A stretch of 64,000 bases of DNA from Rhodobacter viridis (GCF_003217355.1 NZ_QJTK01000013.1:1-64000); one strand, 5' to 3'. Counted from the first letter of the stretch, positions 44,251-53,907 are shown. Notes: generated by a model from the sequence alone, not told the origin. A program made the numbers and translations.

Positions 44251-44341
44251 ACCGACGGCATGGGGGCGCCCCCCGCCCCTTTCCGCCCCGGCCCCGGCCT
44301 CAGTCATTGGGCCGGGGCTTCCCCGTTCGACGGAGTCCCCG

Positions 44342-45292
44342 ATGGCCGAAACCGCGCATTTCGTCTTTCTTCTGGTCGAGAACTTCTCGCATCTGGCGTT
44401 TTCCTGCGCCCTTGAACCGCTGCGGATCGCCAATCTGCTGTCAGGTCAGGAGCTTTATCGCTGGTCGCTGGCCAGCGAGGACGGGGTCTCGGCCACCTGC
44501 TCGAACCGGTCGGTGACGCTCGTGCATCGCGGGCTCGAACCGCTGGACCGCGGCGACAGGCTGTTCCTGATCTCGGGCATCCATGTGCAGCGCCACACCA
44601 CACCCGCGATCCTGAATTATCTGCGCCGCGAACGGGCCGCAGGCACCCCCATCGGCGCAATCTGCTCGGGCGCCTATGTGCTGGCGAAGGCCGGGTTCCT
44701 TGACGGGGTGAAAACCGCGATCCACTGGGAATACCACGATCTTTTCATGGAGGATTTCCCCGAGGTCGATCTGGTGCGCAATGTCTTCGTCACCGATGCG
44801 AAATTCGTCACCGCCTCTGGCGGCACGGCGGCGGCGGATCTGATGCTGCATCTGATCGCGCTGGAACATGGCAAGGATCTGGCCACGGCCGTCGCCGATC
44901 AGATGGTCTACAATGCGGTGCGCGAAGGCACGGCGGCGCAGCGCGTCTCGCTGCAATCGCGCCACGGGATGCGCAACGATCACATGTCGCGGGCGATTGC
45001 GCTGATGGAGGCGCAGATCGAAGAGCCGATGACGCCCTTCGAACTGGCCGACCGGCTGGGCATTTCCACCCGGCAACTGGAACGTCTGTTCGGCAAGTAT
45101 CTGAACACCTCGCCCAAGCGTTACATGATGGAGATGCGGCTGCACCGCGCCCGCAACCTGATCGTGCAGACCGAACAGTCGATTTCCGAGATTGCCATGG
45201 CCTGCGGTTTCACCTCGACCTCGCATTTTTCCAAGGTGTTCCGCGCCCGCTACGGCGTCGCCCCGATCAGCCACCGCGCAACGCTGGGCTGA
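44342..45292 (+). CDS. GlxA/GbdR-type AraC-family regulator
   Basis: This 316-residue regulator has an N-terminal DJ-1/PfpI-like domain ([12 protein letters not shown] and [14 protein letters not shown]) and a C-terminal AraC helix-turn-helix pair ([20 protein letters not shown] and [20 protein letters not shown]). Relatives such as GbdR and CdhR activate catabolism of glycine betaine, carnitine or dimethylglycine. The ATG at 44342 is chosen because the domain begins there; the extended frame overlaps the ProX gene. It sits between the importer and the epimerase operon and likely activates one of them. Confidence 0.9.
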   Translation: MAETAHFVFLLVENFSHLAFSCALEPLRIANLLSGQELYRWSLASEDGVSATCSNRSVTLVHRGLEPLDRGDRLFLISGIHVQRHTTPAILNYLRRERAAGTPIGAICSGAYVLAKAGFLDGVKTAIHWEYHDLFMEDFPEVDLVRNVFVTDAKFVTASGGTAAADLMLHLIALEHGKDLATAVADQMVYNAVREGTAAQRVSLQSRHGMRNDHMSRAIALMEAQIEEPMTPFELADRLGISTRQLERLFGKYLNTSPKRYMMEMRLHRARNLIVQTEQSISEIAMACGFTSTSHFSKVFRARYGVAPISHRATLG

Positions 45293-45398
45293 GGCTGTCG
45301 CGCAATGTCGCAATTTGCACCGGTCGCTTCGGGAAAGCGACTGTGCCGGGGCCGATCTGGCGCTGTCATGGCAGGCATATTCCCGAAAGGCGGCCCCC

Positions 45399-46505
45399 AT
45401 GAAGATCAAGGCGATCCACGTTTACGCCCATGAATTGCCGGTGAAGAACGGCCCCTACCGGATGGCCAATGCGCTGGTCTACAAGCTTGACACGACGCTG
45501 GTGCAGGTGATCACGGACACCGGCCACGTCGGCTGGGGCGAGACCTGCCCGGTCGGCCCGACCTATCAGCCGCATCATGCGCTTGGCGCCCGGGCGGCGC
45601 TGGCCGAGATGGCGCCGGGGCTGATCGGGGCCGCGCTGCATCCGGTTTCGCTCAGGCGCAAGATGGACAGCCTGCTGAACGGGCATCGCTATGCGAAAGC
45701 GGCGCTCGATATCGCCGCACATGACGCGATCGGCAAGGCGACGGGGCTGCGGGTGGCCGAGCTTCTGGGCGGGATCGCCACGGCAAACGTGCCCTCCTAC
45801 TATGCCTCGGGGGTGGGGGCGCCGGATGAAATCGCCCGTATCGCCGCCGAGAAGATGGCGGAAGGTTACCCCCGGATGCAGGTGAAAATCGGCGGTCGCC
45901 CCGTCGAGGAAGACATCGCCGTGCTGCGCAAGGTCTGGGAGGTGATCCGCGGCTCCGGCATGCGGCTGGCCGCCGATGGCAACCGTGGCCTGCCGACGCG
46001 CGATGCGCTGCGGCTCTCGCGCGAATGCCCGGACATTCCCTTCATCCTGGAACAGCCCTGCAACAGCCTTGAAGAACTGGCGGCGATCCGGCCGCAGCTC
46101 CATCACGGCCTTTACATGGACGAAAACGGCGAGGATCTGGCGACGGTCATTCGCGCCGTGGGGCAAGGGCTGGTCGATGGCTTCGGGATGAAGGTCACCC
46201 GCATCGGCGGGCTGCAGCAGATGGCGACCTTCCGCGATATCTGCGAGGCGCGGTCGCTGCCGCATACCTGCGACGATGCCTGGGGCGGGGACATCATCCA
46301 CGCCGCCTGCACCCATATCGGCGCGACGGTCAGCCCCCGGCTGAACGAGGGGGTCTGGCTCGCCGCCCCCTATGTCGAGGGGCATTACGACCCGAAAAAC
46401 GGCCCCGAGATCATCGGCGGCCATATCAAACTGCCCGAAGGTCCGGGGCTCGGCGTCGTGCCCGAGGACGGCCTCTTCGGCAATCCCATTCTGTCGGTGG
46501 AGTAA
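45399..46505 (+). CDS. hpbD: Enolase-superfamily 4-hydroxyproline betaine 2-epimerase (HpbD-like)
   Basis: This 368-residue protein belongs to the mandelate racemase branch of the enolase superfamily. Candidate acid/base lysines are K163 (QVKIGG) and K265 (FGMKVTR). Metal ligands are D193 (LAADGN), E219 (FILEQP) and D241 or E242 (YMDENG). The aromatic DDAWGGD segment near 320 suits a quaternary amine. These positions agree with what I recall for HpbD, which interconverts trans-4-hydroxy-L-proline betaine (or proline betaine) and its D form. A cis-3-hydroxyproline dehydratase is the main alternative. It heads an operon with two SDR genes and follows a betaine importer. Confidence 0.8.
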   Translation: MKIKAIHVYAHELPVKNGPYRMANALVYKLDTTLVQVITDTGHVGWGETCPVGPTYQPHHALGARAALAEMAPGLIGAALHPVSLRRKMDSLLNGHRYAKAALDIAAHDAIGKATGLRVAELLGGIATANVPSYYASGVGAPDEIARIAAEKMAEGYPRMQVKIGGRPVEEDIAVLRKVWEVIRGSGMRLAADGNRGLPTRDALRLSRECPDIPFILEQPCNSLEELAAIRPQLHHGLYMDENGEDLATVIRAVGQGLVDGFGMKVTRIGGLQQMATFRDICEARSLPHTCDDAWGGDIIHAACTHIGATVSPRLNEGVWLAAPYVEGHYDPKNGPEIIGGHIKLPEGPGLGVVPEDGLFGNPILSVE

Positions 46506-46508
46506 GAC

Positions 46509-47234
46509 ATGAAGCTGCAAGGGAAAAAGGCACTGGTGACGGGGGCCGCCGGGGGCATCGGCGCCGCGGTGGTGCGGGCTTTGCGCGCCGAAGGGGCGGC
46601 GGTCGCCGTGGCCGACCGGGAGGTCGCGGGCATCGAGGCCGAGGCGCATCTGCCCGGCAACCTGCTTGATCCGGCCTATGCCGACGGGCTGGCGGCGGCG
46701 GCGCATCGGGCGCTCGGCGGGCTCGATATCGTCATCAACAACGCGGGCGTGATCACCCGCGGCAAGGTCGATGAAACCTCTGACGCCGATTGGGATCTGT
46801 CGGTCGGCGTCAATGTCGAGGCGCCGTTCCGGATCTGCCGCGCCGCCATTCCGCTGCTTCCCCCCGGCTCGGCCATCGTCAACGTCGCGTCCTGCTGGGG
46901 TCTGCGTCCCGGCCCCGGCCATGCGGTCTATTGCATGACGAAGGCGGCGATTGCGTCCCTGACGCAATGCATGGGCATGGACCACGCCGGATCGGGCATC
47001 CGCATCAACGCGGTGGCACCGAACGAGGTGAACACGCCGATGCTGCGCACGGGCTTCGCGAAACGCGGTTTCGACCCGGATACGGCCGTGGCGGAACTGG
47101 GCAAGACCGTGCCCCTTGGCCGCATCGCAGACCCCGAGGATATTGCCGATGTGATCCTGTTCCTCGCCTCGGACGCGGCGCGCTACATCTGCGGCGCGGT
47201 GATCGAGGTGAATGGCGGGAAGCCCGTCAAATGA
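46509..47234 (+). CDS. SDR-family oxidoreductase 1
   Basis: This 241-residue short-chain dehydrogenase has the cofactor motif VTGAAGGIGAAVV, NNAG at about 79, the active-site serine in VASCWG and the YCMTK catalytic pair. It is an NAD(P)-dependent alcohol or ketone oxidoreductase of unknown substrate. It begins 3 bp after the epimerase stop and overlaps the second SDR gene by 4 bp (ATGA), so it works in the same pathway. Confidence 0.9.
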   Translation: MKLQGKKALVTGAAGGIGAAVVRALRAEGAAVAVADREVAGIEAEAHLPGNLLDPAYADGLAAAAHRALGGLDIVINNAGVITRGKVDETSDADWDLSVGVNVEAPFRICRAAIPLLPPGSAIVNVASCWGLRPGPGHAVYCMTKAAIASLTQCMGMDHAGSGIRINAVAPNEVNTPMLRTGFAKRGFDPDTAVAELGKTVPLGRIADPEDIADVILFLASDAARYICGAVIEVNGGKPVK

Positions 47235-47962
47235 GCCGCTTCGCAGGGAAAACCGCGCTGGTCACCGGCGGGCGCTCGGGCATCGGGCAGGCGATTGCCC
47301 GCAGGCTGGCCGCCGAGGGCGCCCGCGTCTTCACCGCCCAGCGCGGGCCAGACCCCGACTTCGAGGCGATCGAGGCCGATATCACCGATACCGACTGCCC
47401 GGCCCGGGTGGTTTCGACCGTGCTGGCCCGCGCGGGCGGCCTTGATGTGCTGGTGAACAACGCGGGCGTGATGCAGGAGGCGGGCGTCGAGGCGATGCGC
47501 CTTGAAGACTGGGACCGCACGCTGCGGATGAACCTGACGGCGCCTTTCCTGCTGATCAAGGCCGCCCTGCCCGCCCTGCGGCAAGCGCGCGGCGCCATCG
47601 TCAACATCGGCTCGATCGAGGGGCTGGGGTCGAACCCGCTCCACGCAGCCTATTGCGCCTCCAAGGCCGGGCTGCACGGGCTGACGCGCGCGGTCGCGGT
47701 CGATCATGGCACCGAGGTGCGCTGCAACGCCGTCGCCCCGGGCTGGATCGATACCGAGTTGAACGAGGCTTTCGTCAACGCCATGCCCGACCCCGTGGCC
47801 TTCCGCGCCAATATCGGCCGCATCCACCCGGTCGGCCGCACCGGCCGCCCCGAGGAAGTGGCGGCGCTGGTGGCCTGGCTCGCCTCCGAGGAAGCCGGGT
47901 TCGTCTCGGGTCAGGTTTGGACGCTCGATGGCGGGCGGATGGCGAAACTGCCCCTGCCCTGA
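47231..47962 (+). CDS. SDR-family oxidoreductase 2
   Basis: This 243-residue paralogue has VTGGRSGIGQAIARRL, NNAGVM, the serine in NIGSIEG and the catalytic YCASK. The ATG at 47231 lies inside the stop of the first SDR gene; the longer frame upstream is a shadow. Together the two SDRs could act on hydroxylated intermediates released from hydroxyproline betaine, but the substrates are not readable. Confidence 0.9.
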   Translation: MSRFAGKTALVTGGRSGIGQAIARRLAAEGARVFTAQRGPDPDFEAIEADITDTDCPARVVSTVLARAGGLDVLVNNAGVMQEAGVEAMRLEDWDRTLRMNLTAPFLLIKAALPALRQARGAIVNIGSIEGLGSNPLHAAYCASKAGLHGLTRAVAVDHGTEVRCNAVAPGWIDTELNEAFVNAMPDPVAFRANIGRIHPVGRTGRPEEVAALVAWLASEEAGFVSGQVWTLDGGRMAKLPLP

Positions 47963-48065
47963 GCAGAAAGACCGGGCGGGGGAGATCGACACCGGTGCAA
48001 TCCGTTCGCGATTGCACCCGCCCGCGATCCTGTCAGACTGCGGTCATTCGAACCGGAAGACCGCC

Positions 48066-49445
48066 ATGACCCCCAACGACTATCTTGATGCCCACCAGCC
48101 CCGCTTCCTGCAGGAATTGCTGGCGTTTCTTGCCATCCCCTCCGTCTCGGCCAATCCCGCGCATCGGCCCGACATGGCCCGCGCTGCCGATTGGGTGGTG
48201 GCCCGGCTGACCGCCGCCGGGGCCGAGAATGCGCGGGTGGTGGCGACAGAGGGGCATCCGGTCGTCATGGCCGACTGGCTTCACGCCGGGGCCGACCGGC
48301 CGACGGTGCTGATCTATGGCCATTTCGACGTGCAGCCGCCCGAGCCGCTCGATCTGTGGACGACGCCGCCCTTCGCCCCCGATCTGCGCGACGGGCGGGT
48401 CTATGCGCGCGGGGCCTCGGACGACAAGGGCGGGATGCTGATCCCGATCCTTGCGCTCGAGGCGCATCTGGCCACCACGGGCACGCTGCCGGTCAATGTC
48501 AAATTCTTCTTCGAGGGCGAGGAGGAGATCGGCTCGCCCTCGATCCCCGATTGCGTGCGCGCCCATGCGGAGGCGCTGGCCGCCGACATGATCTTTTCCG
48601 CCGACGGGCTGCAATGGGCGCCCGATCAGCCGCAGATCCTCGAGGCGCTGAAGGGCATCCTGAAACTTGAAATCGTCCTGCGCGGGCCGCGCGCCGATCA
48701 GCATTCGGGCCTGCATGGCGGTGGCATCACCAACCCGGCGATGGCGCTGGCGCAGCTTCTGGCCTCGATGAAGGCGCCCGACGGCCGGATCACCATCGCG
48801 GGCTTTTACGACGCGGTGATCGATCTCGCGCCCGAGGATCGGGCCGCCATCGCCCGCATCCCCTATGACGAGACCGCCTATCTGGCCGAAACCGGGGCCC
48901 CTGCCGCAGTGGGCGAGCCGGGCTATTCGACGCGCGAACGGCTCTGGGCGCGGCCCACGCTTGATGTGAACGGGCTGACCTCGGGCTGGCAGGGGGACGG
49001 CTCGATGACGGTCCTGCCCGCGATGGCCCGGGCGAAGATCACCTGTCGGCTCGTCGCCGCGCAGAGGCCCGAGACAGTGGCGCAGGCGATCCGCGATCAT
49101 GTCCGCGCCCACACGCCCGCGGGCGTGACGGCCGAGGTGACGATCAGCAAGGGCGGCTCCGATCCGCTGCTTCTGCCCGCCGGTCATGCCGCAGCCGCCG
49201 AGGCAGCGGCGGTGCTGACCGAGGTCTACGGCCGCGCCCCGTACCGCACCCGGGTCGGCGGCTCGATCCCGATCCTGTCGACCTTCCGCGATGTGCTCGG
49301 GCTTCAGGCGGTGGTGCTTGGCTTCTCGCATGACGACGAGAACCTGCATGCACCGAACGAATTCCTGCGCCTCGACTGCTTCCGCCGCGGCCAGAGCGTC
49401 TATGCCCGTCTGTTCGAGCGTCTGGGCGGCACGGTCCGAAGGTGA
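48066..49445 (+). CDS. M20-family dipeptidase
   Basis: This 459-residue metallopeptidase has the M20 zinc motifs: IYGHFDVQPPE, ARGASDDKGGML, EGEEEIGSPS and, near the end, LGFSHDDENLHAPNE. A dimerisation domain occupies about 190-340 (GPRADQHSGLHGG). It cleaves dipeptides or N-acyl amino acids in the cytoplasm. The ATG at 48066 is preceded by GGAAGA; the open frame extends upstream into the SDR gene as a shadow. It is 103 bp after the SDR pair and may be part of that operon or independent. Confidence 0.9.
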   Translation: MTPNDYLDAHQPRFLQELLAFLAIPSVSANPAHRPDMARAADWVVARLTAAGAENARVVATEGHPVVMADWLHAGADRPTVLIYGHFDVQPPEPLDLWTTPPFAPDLRDGRVYARGASDDKGGMLIPILALEAHLATTGTLPVNVKFFFEGEEEIGSPSIPDCVRAHAEALAADMIFSADGLQWAPDQPQILEALKGILKLEIVLRGPRADQHSGLHGGGITNPAMALAQLLASMKAPDGRITIAGFYDAVIDLAPEDRAAIARIPYDETAYLAETGAPAAVGEPGYSTRERLWARPTLDVNGLTSGWQGDGSMTVLPAMARAKITCRLVAAQRPETVAQAIRDHVRAHTPAGVTAEVTISKGGSDPLLLPAGHAAAAEAAAVLTEVYGRAPYRTRVGGSIPILSTFRDVLGLQAVVLGFSHDDENLHAPNEFLRLDCFRRGQSVYARLFERLGGTVRR

Positions 49446-49506
49446 CCGCCCGGGTCACACAGCGACAGCCAGACCATCCCTCTCAGGACAGGATTTCGGA
49501 ACCACC

Positions 49507-49755
49507 GTGGCCAAGATCTGTTTCACTCCCCCCACGGCGTCGATCGCCGCCCATGCCGCCGCGACGAACCTTTTGCTCACGCGGATCACCGCGATCATGC
49601 ACCGGGCCGAGAAGGACCCGGAAACCGCGGCCATCGCCGCGGAATTGCGCGCGGCATTGCGGGAAGCCTTCCCGGAACTGCAACGCACTTCCGACACCCA
49701 GCCCCCCGGCTGGGAACCCGATGGCGAGAGCCTCATAAACCCAGACGAAAGCTGA
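49507..49755 (+). CDS. Small hypothetical protein, 82 aa
   Basis: This short helical protein (ATNLLLTRITAIMHRAEKD, ELRAALREAFPEL) ends in an acidic, proline-rich tail. The best start is the GTG at 49507; the ribosome site is weak. It lies between the M20 peptidase and the tRNA-Met on the opposite strand. No family is recognised. Codon use supports it moderately. Confidence 0.45.
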   Translation: MAKICFTPPTASIAAHAAATNLLLTRITAIMHRAEKDPETAAIAAELRAALREAFPELQRTSDTQPPGWEPDGESLINPDES

Positions 49756-49792
49756 GCCTTCGGGAGGCATCACACGGGAGAGAGGGGGATCT

Positions 49793-49869
49793 TGGTGGCG
49801 AGGGGGGGACTCGAACCCCCGACCCCGTGATTATGAGTCACGTGCTCTAACCTGCTGAGCTACCTAGCC
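49793..49869 (-). tRNA. tRNA-Met (anticodon CAT, elongator type)
   Basis: The minus strand folds as a full cloverleaf: acceptor GGCTAGG with CCTCGCC, D-arm after TAGCTCAG, anticodon loop CTCATAA (CAT at 49833-49835), T-arm GGGGG/CCCCC around TTCGAGT, and an encoded CCA. The body resembles elongator tRNA-Met. One acceptor pair is T-C instead of T-A (see findings). An Ile(CAU) identity is less likely from the overall pattern. Confidence 0.88.
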
Positions 49870-49933
49870 ACTGGCGGCGTCACTAAGGGATGGCGGCGGG
49901 GGCGTCAAGGGCGAAATCTGCAAAAAATCCGGC

Positions 49934-50980
49934 TCAGCGCACCAAGTTCTCTGCCGCGGCCATGACATCGCGTGCGAGCGCGCCCAAAGCCTCGGGCGCA
50001 AGGGTCGGTGCTGCGACCTCGATCACCGGGCGCTCCTGCCGCGCGCGGTGCTTGTCGTAGCGCGGATCATAGTGGCGCTGCATCAGCTCGGCCGCGAGCG
50101 CGACGAAATCCCCCGCTTCGGCCAGCGCATGCCAGCCGTGAATCACCTCGGCCGCGTGATAGGAGCGCAGCTGGTCGATCAGGCGCGTCAGCCGCAGCGG
50201 ATCGGCGACGATATCGGCATAGGCGCGCGCGAGATAGGTGGCACGCTCGGGCAGCGGCGCCACAAGCCGCACCCGCGGCGCGACGCGCAGCGCGTTCCAG
50301 ACGCATTTCGGCAGCTGGATCTCGCCCACCTTCGAGCTTTCGCCCTCCAGAATCACCGGCCGCGCCGGATCAAGCTGCGCAAGTGCCACCGCGAGCTTGC
50401 CCTCGAAGCCGGTCTGCGCCGGTTGCCCCCCCGCCATCGCGCCAAAGATCGAGCCGCGGTGATTGGCGAGCCCCTCGAGGTCGATCACCTGCGCGCCCTG
50501 CGCCGCGGCGGCCTGCAGCACGGCGGTCTTGGCCGAGCCGGTATTGCCGTCGAGCACCACCACCGGCGCGCGGATCGGCTGATCAAGCGCGTCGATCACC
50601 AGCCGCCGCCAGGTCTTGTAGCCGCCTTCGACCAGATCGGTGCGCCAGCCCACCGCGCGCAGGATCGTTGCAAAGGAGCCCGAGCGCTGCCCGCCGCGCC
50701 AGCAATAGACAAGCGGCCGCCAGCCGCCGGTCATCTCGGACAGCGGGCCTTCAAGGTGCAGGGCGACATTCTTTGCAACGAGCGCCGCGCCGATCTTGCG
50801 GGCGTCGAAGGGCGACACCTGCTTGTAGATCGTGCCGACCCGGGCGCGTTCCTCGTTGTCGAGCGCAGGCAGGTTGATCGCACCCGGAAGATGGTCGATC
50901 GCATATTCCGCAGGCGACCGGACGTCGATGATCGTGTCGAAGTCAAGCGCCGCCGCCTGCGCGACCGAGGTCAGCTGCAT
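49934..50980 (-). CDS. mnmH: tRNA 2-selenouridine synthase
   Basis: MnmH (SelU) replaces sulfur with selenium in the wobble 2-thiouridine of some tRNAs, using selenophosphate. This 348-residue protein has an N-terminal rhodanese domain with the active cysteine in LVYCWRGGQRS (about 93), then a P-loop GNTGSAKTAV (about 145) and LEGESSKVGEIQLP. The length and order are those of the family. Its start overlaps the L,D-transpeptidase stop by one base. It sits directly downstream of nothing selenium-related, so SelD must be elsewhere. Confidence 0.95.
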   Translation of the reverse strand: MQLTSVAQAAALDFDTIIDVRSPAEYAIDHLPGAINLPALDNEERARVGTIYKQVSPFDARKIGAALVAKNVALHLEGPLSEMTGGWRPLVYCWRGGQRSGSFATILRAVGWRTDLVEGGYKTWRRLVIDALDQPIRAPVVVLDGNTGSAKTAVLQAAAAQGAQVIDLEGLANHRGSIFGAMAGGQPAQTGFEGKLAVALAQLDPARPVILEGESSKVGEIQLPKCVWNALRVAPRVRLVAPLPERATYLARAYADIVADPLRLTRLIDQLRSYHAAEVIHGWHALAEAGDFVALAAELMQRHYDPRYDKHRARQERPVIEVAAPTLAPEALGALARDVMAAAENLVR

Positions 50981-51621
50981 CAGTAGACCGTCACCGGCGT
51001 GCCGATGTCGACGGTCTTGTAAAGCTCGATCACATGCTCGTTTTCCATCCGCAGACAGCCGTTCGAGACGGCATGGCCGATCGACGACGGCTCGATCGTG
51101 CCGTGAATGCGGATGCCGGTGTCATGGCCGTTCTGGAACAGATACATGGCGCGCGGACCAAGCGGGTTGCCGGGGCCGCCGGGCATCCCCGTCTCGGCGT
51201 ATTTCGCGTAATGGCTGGGGTTGCGCTTCACCATCTCGGGCGTCGGCTTCCAGCTCGGCCATTCGACCTTGCGCGCCACCGTGGCCTGACCGCGGAACTG
51301 CAGTTCGGTCTTGCCCACCGCCACGCCATAGCGCATCGCCTTGCCCGGCGCGATGATGTGGTAAAGGAAGAACTTGTCCGAAACGACGATGATCGAGCCC
51401 ACGGCCAGCTCGGGTTTCACCGCGACCTCGGTCGGGTAGAATTGCGGCGCGATCGGCCAGCTTTTCTTCGGCGCCGCCACCGGCTTGACCGGGGCAGCTG
51501 CCGTAGCGGGCGCCGCAGGCGTCGCCGCAACGGGGGCCGCCGCGGGTTGGGTCTGGGCAAAGAGCGGCTTTGAGGCCACGCCCAGCGCGACAAGACTCGT
51601 CATAAAAGTGCGGCGATGCAT
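50980..51621 (-). CDS. L,D-transpeptidase (YkuD domain)
   Basis: This 213-residue exported enzyme has a twin-arginine-like N-terminus (HRRTFMTSLVALGVAS) and an alanine/proline linker to about residue 70. The YkuD catalytic domain follows: HGTIEPSSIGHAVSNGCLRM with the active cysteine. Such enzymes make 3-3 peptidoglycan cross-links or attach lipoproteins in the periplasm. The ATG at 51621 is preferred because the signal sequence begins there. It runs into mnmH by one base. Confidence 0.92.
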   Translation of the reverse strand: MHRRTFMTSLVALGVASKPLFAQTQPAAAPVAATPAAPATAAAPVKPVAAPKKSWPIAPQFYPTEVAVKPELAVGSIIVVSDKFFLYHIIAPGKAMRYGVAVGKTELQFRGQATVARKVEWPSWKPTPEMVKRNPSHYAKYAETGMPGGPGNPLGPRAMYLFQNGHDTGIRIHGTIEPSSIGHAVSNGCLRMENEHVIELYKTVDIGTPVTVY

Positions 51622-51745
51622 TGGGGTCTCCCGGTTCGGTTGCGGGCAGGCTAGCAAAGCCCCCGCAACCACTCAACGTCAAAAGGATGTCCGGGTTCCG
51701 AACCGGCGCGCGGCGCCGACGTGCCGCGCCCCTGCCCGCCCGGTG

Positions 51746-52249
51746 TCACTCGGCCTTGCCCTGTGCGGCGGCTTCCATCTGCTCTTCATGCGCGCGCCGC
51801 AGCGCCTTGCGCAGCTCGGCCGCCTTCCAGCGCAGCTTTTCGCTTTCGGTCTCGGGAACGAGCATCGGCACCGGAACGGTCTTGCCCGCCTCATCCACCG
51901 CGACCATGGTGAAATAGCAGCTGTTGGTGTGCCGCCGCGTGCCTTCGCGGATGTTTTCGGCCTCGACACGGATGCCGATCTCCATCGAGGAGCGCCCGGT
52001 ATGGTTCACGCTGGCGCGAAACCGCACCAGCTCGCCCACATGGATCGGCTCTTTGAAGATCACCTGATCGACCGAGATCGTCACCGCGTAGCGCCCCGAA
52101 TAGCGCGAGGCGAGCGAGAAGGCGACGCGATCGAGCCAGTTCAGCAGCGCGCCGCCATGCACCTTGCCGGAAAAGTTCGCCAGATCCGGCGTCATCAGCA
52201 CGGTCATTTCCAGCGTCTTGCGTTCTTCGGCGGAAAGCGGGTTCATCAT
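51746..52249 (-). CDS. Acyl-CoA thioesterase (hotdog fold, YciA/BACH-like)
   Basis: This 167-residue protein has the hotdog thioesterase signature: DLANFSGKVHGGALLNWLDR, SVDQVIFKEPIHVGE and the acidic active residue in that first segment. It hydrolyses acyl-CoAs in the cytoplasm. The C-terminal 35 residues are highly charged and helical. An ATG one codon later is an equal start. It is followed downstream by the transpeptidase gene after 125 bp. Confidence 0.9.
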   Translation of the reverse strand: MMNPLSAEERKTLEMTVLMTPDLANFSGKVHGGALLNWLDRVAFSLASRYSGRYAVTISVDQVIFKEPIHVGELVRFRASVNHTGRSSMEIGIRVEAENIREGTRRHTNSCYFTMVAVDEAGKTVPVPMLVPETESEKLRWKAAELRKALRRAHEEQMEAAAQGKAE

Positions 52250-52414
52250 CTGCGGCCTCGTGCAAATCGAAATCGTGGCAAGAGGCGTATTTCAGCCAAG
52301 AAGAAACTGCCACAGCTTCTTGGCACATTTGCGCGATCGGAGAATTGGCCGCAGCCCCTGCTTCATCTTGCGAAAAATATCTCGGGGGGCGGCGCAGCCG
52401 GGGGGCAGAGCCCC

Positions 52415-53062
52415 CTACCCGGTCAGATGCCGCAGGCCCTGCGTGACATCGGTGCGCACGGCCAGCCGCAGCCCCGGCTCGTCGCCCGCCCGCAGCGCCG
52501 CCAGAATCAGCCGGTGATGCCGCGGCGGCTCGGTGCGGGGGAACTTGCCGTGCAGCTGCCGCATCGTCGGCCCCAGCTGCAGCCAGACGGTTTCGAGCAC
52601 GGCCAGCATCGCGGGGGCCTGAGCGCGCAGATAGAGCGTGCGGTGAAATTCCAGATTGGTGCGGATATAGGCCACCGCATCGCGGCGCGCGACCGCTTCG
52701 GCATTCGCCGTATTGATCGCGGACAGCCGGTCGATCAGGGCAAGGTGCGCCCGGGGCAGCGCGCGGGAAGCCAGTTCCGGCTCGATCAGCGCCCGCAATG
52801 CCGCCAATTCCTCGATCCGCTCGTTCGTCAGTTCTGGCGTCGAAACCCGACCCGAGGAGGACAGCGTCAGCGCCCCCTCGGCCACCAGCCGGCGCAGCGC
52901 CTCGCGCACCGGGGTCATCGACAGGCCATATTGCTTGCCAAGCCCGCGCAGGGTCATCGCCTGCCCGGGCATCAGTTCGCCCGTCAGGATCTGCTGACGC
53001 AGGCTGCGATAAAGCCGATCATGGGCGGCGGTCTCGGTCGGGCGGGTTGCGGGTTGGGCCAT
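52415..53062 (-). CDS. GntR/FadR-family regulator (FCD domain)
   Basis: This 215-residue protein has the GntR winged helix (LRGLGKQYGLSMTPVREALRR) and an FCD domain with FHRTLYLRAQAP. Its target is unknown; the closest genes are the thioesterase downstream and the metallopeptidase upstream, neither an obvious partner. The 165 bp between it and the thioesterase hold no gene that I can see. Confidence 0.9.
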   Translation of the reverse strand: MAQPATRPTETAAHDRLYRSLRQQILTGELMPGQAMTLRGLGKQYGLSMTPVREALRRLVAEGALTLSSSGRVSTPELTNERIEELAALRALIEPELASRALPRAHLALIDRLSAINTANAEAVARRDAVAYIRTNLEFHRTLYLRAQAPAMLAVLETVWLQLGPTMRQLHGKFPRTEPPRHHRLILAALRAGDEPGLRLAVRTDVTQGLRHLTG

Positions 53063-53092
53063 GCCCCACTGTGATCACGAATCCCGCCGCGG

Positions 53093-53791
53093 TCAATCCG
53101 TCAGACGGATCGCCTGCAAGGCCGCGCCATGACGTTTCAGCCAGGCCCGATGGGTGGCGTAATCGGGGCAGAGCCGCGCCACCACCGCCCAGAAGGCCGC
53201 GGAATGGTTCATCTCGATCAGATGCGCGACCTCATGGGCGGCAACGTAATCGAGCACCTCGGGCGGGGCCATGATCAGCCGCCAGCTGTAAGACAGCGAC
53301 CCATCCGGCGCACAGGAGCCCCAGCGCGAGCGGGTATCGCGCAGCGTGATGCGTTTGAAGGCGCGATCGAGCGCCTTCGCATGGGTCTCGGTCGCCGCTT
53401 GCAGCCGGATCCGCGCACAATGGCGCAGGAAGGTCTCGAGCCTTGCGCCGAGCCGATCGGCGCCCGCGGGCACCAGCAGCCGATCGCCCTCGCGCTTCGG
53501 CGCGCGCAGCGTCGCCGCCTCGATCCGCAGCGCCTGCCCCTCGAAGGGAAGCGTGTCGCCGAAACCCGGGCGGGTTTGCGCGGGCAGTTGCAAAAGCGTG
53601 CCGCGCAGCCAGTCCGACTGCGCCGCGGCAAAGGCCACGGCCTCGGCCAGACGGGCGCGGGCGGGCAGCGTCAGCGTCACCGCGCCATCGATCCGGCTGA
53701 CGCGCAGCGAAAACCGCCGCGCCCGTGCGGAACGGCGCAGATGCACGGCCACACCGGGCAGATCGGGCAGGATCAGGGGGCTTTCCGTCAT
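53093..53791 (-). CDS. YgjP/M48-type metallopeptidase domain protein
   Basis: This 232-residue protein has the zinc-binding HEVAHLIEMNHSAAFW near residue 190 and the upstream RDTRSRWGSCAPDGSLSYSW typical of YgjP (DUF45). The function is a predicted zinc metalloprotease of unknown substrate. The N-terminal half carries SARARRFSLRVSRIDGAVTL. It is divergent from the FYDLN gene. Confidence 0.9.
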   Translation of the reverse strand: MTESPLILPDLPGVAVHLRRSARARRFSLRVSRIDGAVTLTLPARARLAEAVAFAAAQSDWLRGTLLQLPAQTRPGFGDTLPFEGQALRIEAATLRAPKREGDRLLVPAGADRLGARLETFLRHCARIRLQAATETHAKALDRAFKRITLRDTRSRWGSCAPDGSLSYSWRLIMAPPEVLDYVAAHEVAHLIEMNHSAAFWAVVARLCPDYATHRAWLKRHGAALQAIRLTD

Positions 53792-53907
53792 ATCGGGCTG
53801 TGGTCCGGCTGGAAGCGACAGGTTGCACGCGAAAAGGCTTTGACACCCCGCGGCGGTTGTGGCAGTTGGCTGCGACTCTGTGCGATAGAGCTTGCCAGGA
53901 GACTTCC

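Noticed and set aside
42178-44433. 751-codon minus-strand frame across the betaine importer
   Set aside because: Histidine- and aspartate-rich translation without domains; shadow of the ProW and ProX-like genes.
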